The notes beneath the pieces were generated by a model, which was given only the letters and a program-made list of their open reading frames with translations, ran no database searches and was not told the DNA's origin. From contig JANXPK010000502.1 in NCBI GenBank assembly GCA_025357355.1, positions 1-8,040 on the forward strand: a stretch of DNA of 8,040 nucleotides. The letters run 5' to 3'. Origin of the DNA: Rhodobacterales bacterium (GTDB lineage Bacteria; Pseudomonadota; Alphaproteobacteria; Rhodobacterales; Rhodobacteraceae). Both the position numbers and the translations under genes were made by a program. Numbering within the stretch: position 1 is the first letter of the stretch; each line of letters starts with the position of its first letter. This document shows, in pieces, positions 1 to 4,796 of this stretch.

Positions 1-754
1 CATCGCCGTCCAGCCCAGCGAGTTCCGCCCCCGGCCGCCCACCGCCAAAGGAATAGATCACCATAGGCAGCACGATCTGATCAAGCCACGGATTCATCTC
101 CTGACAGGCCAATTCGTCCGGCCGGTTATTCAACACCTCAATCGCATATTCCAGAAACCGCGCCCCAAACTCCTGCGGGCTGCGGTAAAAGAACCAGCCC
201 GCGTTGAAATAGAGGTAACGCTGCCAGTATTCGTCCGGATGACTGCGGTCGAGCGAACTGTCGAAATCCAGCCCGAACCTCCGGTACAGCGCCCCCCATG
301 TCGCCCCGTAGCCCGGCCCATAAAGTTCGATCACCGGCCAGGTCCCCTCTCGTCGCATCGAGGCTGAAGGGCGGTCGAAATCGAACTTGAGCGTCTCGAA
401 CGACCCCACCACCAGCGTGTCGGTATCCAGAAACAGGAACGGCTCGTCCGGCAACGCCGCCAAGGCCTCGATCTTGTTGCCATAGGGGTAGGACGTGCCG
501 AAGACCCGGTTCTCGAACGGCAGAAACGTCGCCCCCAGTTCCGCCAGCAGCTCCCGCGTCGGCCCAGCGGGAATGCGCGGGTCTTGTGGCCACCGGGTCG
601 AAGGCTGCGGCTCGGCGATGTAAAGCCGTCCTGCGAAATCGGGGTTGAAGGTCCGCAGCGATGCCGCCAGCAAAACCGCCTCATACTGCAGCCGTCCGGC
701 CTGACCGATGGCCAGAATATTGAAGTGTTGCCGGGCGGGCCTGGGCTCTGTCAT
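1..754 (-). CDS. Glycosyltransferase-like protein (GT-A type), 3' part outside the window
   Basis: This minus-strand reading frame opens at the ATG at 754-752 and stays open for 251 codons to the left edge, so the C-terminus is missing. The protein starts MTEPRPARQHFNILAIGQAG. Residues 106-115 (FLFLDTDTLV) form a beta strand ending in a DxD motif (D110, D112), the metal and sugar-nucleotide binding signature of GT-A glycosyltransferases. Residues 183-188 (FNAGWF) resemble the FNAG block of GT8-like enzymes, and L224-D225-Q226 resembles their later DQ motif. Glycosyl transfer is therefore inferred; donor and acceptor are unknown. I see no signal peptide or membrane segment, so it is probably cytosolic. 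No clear ribosome binding site precedes the ATG, but no other start lies nearby in frame. It is divergent from the small ORF at 826. It may be an uncharacterised Rhodobacterales family, not a classical GT8. Confidence 0.75.
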   Translation of the reverse strand, partial: MTEPRPARQHFNILAIGQAGRLQYEAVLLAASLRTFNPDFAGRLYIAEPQPSTRWPQDPRIPAGPTRELLAELGATFLPFENRVFGTSYPYGNKIEALAALPDEPFLFLDTDTLVVGSFETLKFDFDRPSASMRREGTWPVIELYGPGYGATWGALYRRFGLDFDSSLDRSHPDEYWQRYLYFNAGWFFYRSPQEFGARFLEYAIEVLNNRPDELACQEMNPWLDQIVLPMVIYSFGGGRPGAELAGLDGD

Positions 755-825
755 ACTGGGGTTGCACTCGTGTTTGGCCGGACTATACAAGCCGTCCCAC
801 CAATGGAAAGTGAAAGGAACCCGCC

Positions 826-954
826 ATGCCAAGGTTTTCCCGGCTTGATCTGATGGGTGTCATCGCCGCCGTGCTGATGGCCGCCGGAGCCGAGGGGCAG
901 ACTTCTCCTGACCCTGCCTTTTTCGGTCGCGTCCAGTCCGACGGAGCGAATTGA
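826..954 (+). CDS. Possible 42-aa secreted peptide, or the 5' remnant of a broken gene
   Basis: A short ORF starts at ATG 826 behind a good purine-rich ribosome binding site (GAAAGGA at 812-818, 7 nt upstream) and stops at TGA 952-954. The N-terminus is MPRFSRLDLMGVIAAVLMAA, a basic start followed by a hydrophobic stretch (about residues 9-22), then GAEGQTSPDP. That matches a signal peptide, which would leave a mature part of only about 20 residues. The same frame continues after the TGA without another stop until TAA 1048-1050, ending SDSQAYG, so the ORF could be a remnant of a gene of about 74 codons closed by a nonsense change. GC at third positions is about 66%, lower than expected for a well-expressed gene here. 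I do not recognise a family. It may not be translated. Confidence 0.35.
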   Translation: MPRFSRLDLMGVIAAVLMAAGAEGQTSPDPAFFGRVQSDGAN

Positions 955-1005
955 TCTCGTCCGGATTCAATCCGACGCCTGAGCCGACTATCGCTCAGTC
1001 TGGCA

Positions 1006-1163
1006 GACCATTGTCAGGCCCTCACCTCCGATTCGCAGGCTTATGGTTAACGCAGGTCCGGGGCCGAAAAACTCGCATTTAGTGTAGAGGCATTGTAGGC
1101 GGAATGTAGGCAGTTTGTAGGTCGTTCATCCTCCGTTAATCACGCCAGTTAACACAGCGAACT
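1006..1163 (+). repeat. 158-bp intergenic repeat, copy A (inverted partner at 3797-3954)
   Basis: Aligned without gaps to the reverse complement of 3797-3954, this segment matches at about 131 of 158 positions by hand count. Identity is highest at 1026-1034 (CTCCGATTC), 1039-1054 (around TTAACGC) and 1090-1129 (the phased TGTAG units). It lies between the 3' end of ddaH and the small ORF at 826-954, with which it shares its first 45 bp in frame. The similarity stops at both edges, so this is a discrete element. No transposase or terminal inverted repeats are visible, so it is not an obvious insertion sequence. Confidence 0.85.
1083..1126 (+). promoter_or_regulatory. Four phased 11-bp direct repeats (TGTAG units), copy A
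   Basis: TGTAG starts at 1083, 1094, 1105 and 1116, exactly 11 bp apart: TGTAGAGGCAT, TGTAGGCGGAA, TGTAGGCAGTT, TGTAGGTCGTT. Spacing of one helical turn puts every unit on the same DNA face, as in tandem sites for OmpR/PhoB-type winged-helix regulators. The identity of the binder is inference. The array is one of the best conserved parts of the 158-bp repeat. Confidence 0.6.
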
Positions 1164-1233
1164 CAAGGGCTTGTCCCACCCACTCGCCGGCCAATCCCGC
1201 CGTGAGCAGCCGTCAAGCCAAAGGCAATGCGCT

Positions 1234-2031
1234 TTAACTTGAGGGCGTAAACCGCAACGACAGGCAAGACATGCCGCCATCAAGCTTGGCGCATTCCGAA
1301 TTGCCGATCTCGCGTACTGCATAACCAGCTTTCACCAGTACGTCCCTGGTGCGGGCAAAGCCAGCAGGCATGAGCACCAAGTCATTGAAACGGATAGAGT
1401 TTGCGCAAGCCTCCTCTCCCGCAGCCGTGTGGATAACCCGGTAACCTTCGAAACAACCCGAGGCGTCAAGTCGCGCGGTTGACAGGATGGTCTCTTCGTC
1501 CAGAAGCGAGCAATCGGTCTTGAAATGCAGCACCCCCGGCGGGGTGAAAACCTCCCTCACTTTATGCCCCCAGGGCGTCACCAGCCCGCGCAACTCTGCA
1601 ATTCCGGCCGTATTGGTACGGGCAGAACGACCAACAAGTACTTCGGTTTCGGTGGTCAGGATGTCGCCCCCCTCGATAAAGCTGCCCGACCCAGTGACCA
1701 TGGTAACTTCGCCGTATAGCGCCCGCAAATGCGGCGCCATTTCCCCGGCCTCACCAAGACGGCTGGGAGCACCGGGCCGCATCACCACGGCGCCTTCGGG
1801 CAGGCAAAGGGCAGTATCCTCGACAAACACCGAATCCGGATAGGCCTCCAACGCGTCAAGCTCGACAACGCTGGCCCCGGTAGAGCGCAAGACGGCGACA
1901 TAGTCGGCATGATGCTGCGACATGAGCGCGAGCGAAGGCGCCCCGGTATCGACCGCACGCAACCCTTGAACGATGCTGCCAGCCGGACGGCGGGTAATGG
2001 CATGGGTGAAACGGTAGGAACGGGCGCTCAT
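1234..2031 (-). CDS. ddaH: Dimethylarginine dimethylaminohydrolase (DDAH)
   Basis: The encoded 265-aa protein belongs to the guanidino-modifying amidinotransferase/arginine deiminase superfamily and should hydrolyse N-omega-methylated arginines to citrulline and (di)methylamine in the cytosol (EC 3.5.3.18). Diagnostic blocks are FVEDTAL (69-75, acidic E71/D72), EGGD (120-123), the active-site histidine H169 in LHFKTDC, N211, and the nucleophilic cysteine C256 in LDGGMSCLSLRF near the C-terminus. The length fits bacterial DDAH, and the C-terminal Cys with the FVEDTA block argues for DDAH over a full-length arginine deiminase. I chose ATG 2031-2029 because GAAAGG lies 6 nt upstream; an ATG at 2073 would add 14 residues behind no good site. 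It lies 147 bp downstream of tRNA-Tyr on the same strand with no clear terminator between. No other arginine genes are adjacent. Confidence 0.88.
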   Translation of the reverse strand: MSARSYRFTHAITRRPAGSIVQGLRAVDTGAPSLALMSQHHADYVAVLRSTGASVVELDALEAYPDSVFVEDTALCLPEGAVVMRPGAPSRLGEAGEMAPHLRALYGEVTMVTGSGSFIEGGDILTTETEVLVGRSARTNTAGIAELRGLVTPWGHKVREVFTPPGVLHFKTDCSLLDEETILSTARLDASGCFEGYRVIHTAAGEEACANSIRFNDLVLMPAGFARTRDVLVKAGYAVREIGNSECAKLDGGMSCLSLRFTPSS

Positions 2032-2178
2032 GGCGGGCCTTTCAGGTTTGGGCCCGGGATATCCCAAAGCCATGCGGTATCGGCAAGGATGCCACAGACA
2101 TTCCGGACTGAAAACCAGCCATTTTCTGCGATTTCATCGGTTTGGCACGGGGCCTGCCACGCAAATTCGCGCGCGTAA

Positions 2179-2262
2179 TGGTGGGCGACCCTGGAATCGA
2201 ACCAGGCGTGAGTCGCCTCGGGGGAGTTACAGTCCCCTGCCGCACCTTGCAGCTCGTCGCCC
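2179..2262 (-). tRNA. tRNA-Tyr (anticodon GUA), CCA encoded
   Basis: The 84-nt gene reads from 2262 down to 2179. The acceptor stem GGGCGAC/GTCGCCC is a perfect 7 bp, followed by discriminator A and an encoded CCA (2181-2179). The anticodon arm is GGGGA-CTGTAAC-TCCCC with GTA at 2230-2228. A variable arm of about 14 nt contains GAG-GCGA-CTC, as expected for class II tRNA-Tyr in bacteria. The T arm is CCTGG-TTCGATT-CCAGG. The D arm (GCTG-CAAGGTG-CGGC) has a short loop, and G stands where U8 is normally found. It is divergent from rlmB. Confidence 0.93.
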
Positions 2263-2274
2263 AACCTGGGCCGG

Positions 2275-2303
2275 GGAATAGCCAACGCCCGGGGGGGCGT
2301 CAA
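2275..2303 (-). promoter_or_regulatory. Sigma-70-type promoter of tRNA-Tyr
   Basis: On the minus strand TTGACG (2303-2298) is followed by a 17-bp GC-rich spacer and TATTCC (2280-2275). The expected start of transcription is near 2268, about 6 nt before the mature tRNA 5' end at 2262. The -35 matches the consensus at five of six positions and the spacing is ideal. Confidence 0.65.
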
Positions 2304-2335
2304 GGGCGGAACCGGCGGGTATCTGCGCGTTTTGC

Positions 2336-2347
2336 CTTGCATGCAAG
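2336..2347. other. 12-bp perfect palindrome upstream of rlmB
   Basis: CTTGCATGCAAG reads the same on both strands. It sits in the divergent region, 33 bp behind the tRNA-Tyr -35 box and 45 bp before the chosen rlmB start. It could be an operator for a dimeric regulator or chance; nothing else supports a function. Confidence 0.3.
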
Positions 2348-2392
2348 CGTGGGTCGCGCCACATGGGGAGTGTAAACCGGCGGGGCGTGGCG

Positions 2393-3178
2393 ATGAGTGG
2401 AACAACGAAACCAACGTGGGTCGTTGACAAGGAACGGTCCAAACGCGCCGAAGCCAAGGAAACGGTCTGGCTCTTTGGGCTGCACGCCGTCCGCGACGCA
2501 TTGGTCAACCCGGCCCGCGATAAATTGCGTCTGATCCTGACCAAGAACGCCTATGACAAGCCGAAAGACGCAGTTGCAGCATCTGGTCTGGAGCCTGATG
2601 TTGTCGAGCCACGGAATTTTCGCGTGCCGATCGCAGAGGATTCCGTTCATCAGGGTGCTGCCCTGGAAGCCCGGCCCCTGAATTGGGGCAAGCTTGAAGA
2701 AGTCTGCATTGCCGGTCAGGGCTCTGCCTTGGTGGTTTGTCTTGACCGCGTGACCGACCCCCATAATGTCGGCGCCGTGTTGCGTTCGGCCGAAGTGTTC
2801 GGCGCCCGTGCCGTGATCGCGCCGCGCCACCATTCCGCGTCTGAAACCGGATCACTGGCCAAGACTGCCTCTGGTGCCCTTGAACGCCAGCCCTACCTGC
2901 GGGTGACGAACCTGGCCGATGCCATGGAAGAACTGCGTCAGATGGGCTTTCGCCTGATCGGGCTGGACGGCGATGGCACCATGACGCTGGAAGAAGCCAT
3001 GGCCGAGGCTGGCGGCCGTGCAATAGCCTTTGTTCTGGGCGCCGAGGGACCGGGCCTTAGGGACCGGACACGTGACACCTGCGACGTCATCGCAAAGATC
3101 CCGGCCATGGGCCAGTTTGGTTCGCTCAACGTTTCCAACGCAGCTGCCGTGGCGCTTTATGCAGCCTCGACACGCTGA
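2393..3178 (+). CDS. rlmB: 23S rRNA (guanosine-2'-O-)-methyltransferase, RlmB/TrmH (SpoU) family
   Basis: The 261-aa product is a SPOUT-class RNA 2'-O-ribose methyltransferase, most likely the enzyme that uses S-adenosylmethionine to methylate G2251 (E. coli numbering) in the peptidyl-transferase P loop of 23S rRNA. An N-terminal substrate-binding domain (about 25-100, VWLFGLHAVRDAL) precedes the catalytic knot. Motif 1 is DPHNVGAVLRSA (122-133, with the essential N and R), motif 2 is VLGAEGPGLR (214-223) and motif 3 contains IPAMGQFGSLNVSNAAA (236-252). I chose ATG 2393 because family members begin shortly before the WVVDKERSKRA segment; ATG 2363 is possible and would add ten residues. Neither start has a strong ribosome binding site. 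The gene is divergent from tRNA-Tyr and the next strong terminator downstream is at 3293-3323. Assignment to RlmB over another SpoU paralogue is inferred from the N-terminal domain. Confidence 0.9.
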   Translation: MSGTTKPTWVVDKERSKRAEAKETVWLFGLHAVRDALVNPARDKLRLILTKNAYDKPKDAVAASGLEPDVVEPRNFRVPIAEDSVHQGAALEARPLNWGKLEEVCIAGQGSALVVCLDRVTDPHNVGAVLRSAEVFGARAVIAPRHHSASETGSLAKTASGALERQPYLRVTNLADAMEELRQMGFRLIGLDGDGTMTLEEAMAEAGGRAIAFVLGAEGPGLRDRTRDTCDVIAKIPAMGQFGSLNVSNAAAVALYAASTR

Positions 3179-3235
3179 TGTGATCATCAGGTCTGATTCA
3201 GGTCTGGAAACTGTAAATCGGTATTCCAATATATT

Positions 3236-3290
3236 GGGAGAAGGCCTGGCTCGGAACGCCGCCTTCAGTTCACTGTCCCTCGTTCCGTAC
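3236..3290 (+). ncRNA. Candidate structured RNA or leader with pseudoknot potential
   Basis: Between rlmB and the next gene, GAAGGC (3240-3245) pairs with GCCTTC (3261-3266), and GGC (3248-3250) pairs with GCC (3258-3260). This gives a 9-bp stem with a 2-nt bulge and the loop TCGGAAC (3251-3257). CGGAAC of that loop (3252-3257) is complementary to GTTCCG (3282-3287), so a pseudoknot, or a mutually exclusive second hairpin, is possible. A strong terminator follows at 3293. The segment could be a small RNA or an attenuator for the CoA-binding gene. I match it to no known riboswitch class and see no convincing promoter. Confidence 0.3.
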
Positions 3291-3292
3291 TC

Positions 3293-3323
3293 GCGCCCGG
3301 CAGTTTGGTCCGGGCGCTTTTTT
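3293..3323 (+). terminator. Strong rho-independent terminator
   Basis: A perfect 8-bp stem GCGCCCGG/CCGGGCGC (3293-3300 and 3310-3317) with a 9-nt loop is followed at once by six T (3318-3323). It would end transcripts from rlmB or from the structured segment before it. The next start codon is only 16 nt beyond the T run. Confidence 0.88.
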
Positions 3324-3339
3324 GTCAGGAATGCCTTCA

Positions 3340-3762
3340 ATGACGCAAACCGATGACCTGCTGCGCAAGATCCTGACAGAAACCAAGGTCATCGCCTTAG
3401 TTGGTTGGTCGCCCAAACCGGAACGGCCGAGCCATGGTGTCGCCAACTACTTGGTTCGGCACGGCTTTCGGGTCATCCCGGTCAACCCTGGGCAGGCGGG
3501 CCTGATGACATCTTGGGGCGAGGCCGTGCGAGGGGATTTGACAGAGATCAAAGAGCCGGTTGATATGGTTGACGTCTTTCGCAATTCTGACGCGGTAGGG
3601 CCGGTTGTTGATGAGGCGCTGGCAAATTTGCCGGGCCTCAAGACGGTCTGGCTGCAGTTGGGCGTGAGGAATGAACCGGCTGCGGCCAAGGCGAGGGCGG
3701 CGGGGATCACGGTTGTGATGGATCGTTGTCCGGCGATTGAAATACCGCGCCTTGGACTGTGA
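3340..3762 (+). CDS. CoA-binding domain protein (YccU-like)
   Basis: The 140-aa product is a single Rossmann-type CoA-binding domain (CoA_binding_2 family, like E. coli YccU). The nucleotide-binding strand and loop are VIALVGWSPKPERPSHG (17-33), followed by FRVIPVNPGQAG (43-54), PVDMVDVFRNS (73-83), WLQLGVRNEPAA (104-115) and VVMDRCPAIE (125-134) with the family's conserved cysteine C130. Biochemical function is not established for this family; CoA or nucleotide binding in the cytosol is inferred from the fold. ATG 3340 was chosen because AGGA (3327-3330) lies 9 nt upstream; ATG 3331 directly abuts that site. The strong terminator just upstream means expression needs readthrough, relief of termination or a very short transcript. 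A weak hairpin (GCCCTTAGGGC at 3763-3773) follows the stop. Third positions look somewhat more AT-rich than in purQ. Confidence 0.85.
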   Translation: MTQTDDLLRKILTETKVIALVGWSPKPERPSHGVANYLVRHGFRVIPVNPGQAGLMTSWGEAVRGDLTEIKEPVDMVDVFRNSDAVGPVVDEALANLPGLKTVWLQLGVRNEPAAAKARAAGITVVMDRCPAIEIPRLGL

Positions 3763-3796
3763 GCCCTTAGGGCGGCCAGACGAAGGTAAGCTATTG

Positions 3797-3954
3797 GGTT
3801 CGCACTGTTAATTGGCCAAATTAACGAAAGATGAACGACCTACAAACCGCCTACATTCCGCCTACAATGCCGCTACACCCGATGCGAGATTTTCGACCCG
3901 CAGCTTGCGTTAACCATGAACCTGCGAATCGGAGGCCAGGGTCTGACAAGGGTC
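3797..3954 (-). repeat. 158-bp intergenic repeat, copy B (inverted partner at 1006-1163)
   Basis: The reverse complement of this segment aligns gapless to 1006-1163 with about 83% identity. It fills half of the 308-bp gap between the CoA-binding gene and purQ. In both copies the element has the same orientation relative to its nearest same-direction downstream gene (purQ here, the glycosyltransferase-like gene for copy A). The 116 bp from 3955 to purQ show no similarity to copy A's flank and contain no gene or promoter I can support. Confidence 0.85.
3834..3877 (-). promoter_or_regulatory. Four phased 11-bp direct repeats (TGTAG units), copy B
   Basis: On the plus strand CTACA occurs at 3840, 3851, 3862 and 3873, exactly 11 bp apart, mirroring the array at 1083-1126. 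The 11-bp phase and unit sequence are kept although the flanks of the element have diverged, which suggests the array is the functional core. If it is a regulator-binding array, purQ 194 bp downstream is the nearest possible target. Confidence 0.6.
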
Positions 3955-4070
3955 GGATCAACTGCCGAATTTCATCCAGACAAATGCATTTTGCGCTGAA
4001 GGATTTCGGGGTAGCGTCGCTGTGGTCATTACGGTATTTGCCACATTCAGAGCCGTGAAAGGGATTGCCC

Positions 4071-4739
4071 ATGAAAGCTGCCGTCATCACGTTCCCAGGG
4101 TCCAACTGCGACCGCGACTTGGCCGTTGCCTTTGAGCGAGCCGGGTTCGATGTGACGCGGGTTTGGCACAAGGATCGCGAGTTGCCGACCTTTGTGGATG
4201 TTGTGGGCATTCCCGGCGGCTTTTCATTTGGCGACTATCTGCGCTGCGGGGCCATCGCGGCACAGTCGCCGATTGCTGCGGCAGTGCGGAACCACGCCAA
4301 GCGCGGCGGATATGTCTTGGGCATTTGCAATGGTTTTCAGGTTCTGACGGAGACGGGGCTGCTGCCGGGGGCGCTCATGCGCAACGCGGGCCTGAAATTC
4401 GTATGCCGGACCCTGAGCTTGCGCGTGGCGACGACTGACAGCGCCTTCACCAGCGGCTATGGCCGCGGACAGGAAATTCGCGTGCCGATTGCCCATCACG
4501 ACGGCAACTATACGATTGACGCCGCTGGTCTAGCCGTTTTGCGCGGCGAAGACCGGATTGCCTTCACCTATTGCGAAAATCCAAATGGCGCCATGGCGGA
4601 CATTGCGGGCGTGCTGTCAGCCAATCGCCGGATTCTGGGGATGATGCCGCATCCCGAAAGGGCGGTCGAGGCGGCGCAGGGTGGTACGGATGGAGCGGCC
4701 ATGTTTAGAAGCCTGATGGGCGGGATGACGCTGGCATGA
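4071..4739 (+). CDS. purQ: Phosphoribosylformylglycinamidine synthase subunit PurQ
   Basis: PurQ is the glutaminase subunit of the three-part FGAM synthase (PurS, PurQ, PurL), which supplies ammonia for the fourth step of de novo purine synthesis in the cytosol. The 222-aa protein is a class I glutamine amidotransferase: ITFPGSNCDRD (6-16) at the N-terminus, GIPGGFSFGDYLRCGAIA (46-63), nucleophile C86 in YVLGICNGFQVL (81-92), and H194/E196 in MMPHPER (191-197) completing the triad. The length is typical of the small form. ATG 4071 follows GAAAGGG (4057-4063) at a suitable distance; a TTG at 4065 is a less likely start. PurS, often encoded just upstream of purQ in related genomes, is absent here: the 308 bp before purQ hold the repeat element instead. 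A 57-bp gap separates it from the unrelated dctB-like gene. Confidence 0.95.
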   Translation: MKAAVITFPGSNCDRDLAVAFERAGFDVTRVWHKDRELPTFVDVVGIPGGFSFGDYLRCGAIAAQSPIAAAVRNHAKRGGYVLGICNGFQVLTETGLLPGALMRNAGLKFVCRTLSLRVATTDSAFTSGYGRGQEIRVPIAHHDGNYTIDAAGLAVLRGEDRIAFTYCENPNGAMADIAGVLSANRRILGMMPHPERAVEAAQGGTDGAAMFRSLMGGMTLA

Positions 4740-4761
4740 GCGGGCTTGATACGTGTCTGGG

Positions 4762-4790
4762 TTGAGGTGAGTCGGACCGGAGCCTAGACT
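4762..4790 (+). promoter_or_regulatory. Candidate promoter giving a leaderless dctB-like mRNA
   Basis: TTGAGG (4762-4767), a 17-bp spacer and TAGACT (4785-4790) match the sigma-70 boxes at four of six positions each. Transcription would start about 7 nt after the -10 box, at the ATG itself (4797). This fits the lack of a well-placed ribosome binding site, but the boxes are not strong. Confidence 0.35.
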
Positions 4791-4796
4791 TGTCAC

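Noticed and set aside
138..684. Minus-strand ORFs overlapping the first gene in other frames
   Set aside because: The frame opening at 754 gives a coherent GT-A-like protein with DxD and FNAG motifs; the other frames are Arg/Trp-rich noise.
979..998. CTGAGC/GCTCAG hairpin as a terminator for the small ORF
   Set aside because: The stem is only 6 bp and no T run follows.
1083..1126. Possible CRISPR array
   Set aside because: Units are only 11 bp with no separate spacers, so this is a binding-site array at most.
2143..2159. TGGCA/TGCCA hairpin as a terminator of tRNA-Tyr
   Set aside because: The stem is 5 bp and no T run follows on the minus strand.
2028..2501. Minus-strand ORF crossing tRNA-Tyr and the rlmB start
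   Set aside because: It runs through a tRNA gene and its promoter and has no recognisable domain.
3832..3848. LexA-like site GAAC-N7-AAAC in the repeat
   Set aside because: It has one mismatch to the alphaproteobacterial GAAC-N7-GAAC box and overlaps the 11-bp array, which explains its conservation.
3831..4058. 75-codon plus-strand ORF in the gap before purQ
   Set aside because: It begins inside the phased repeat array, has no spaced ribosome binding site, its counterpart in copy A stops after 16 codons, and the composition after the repeat looks non-coding.
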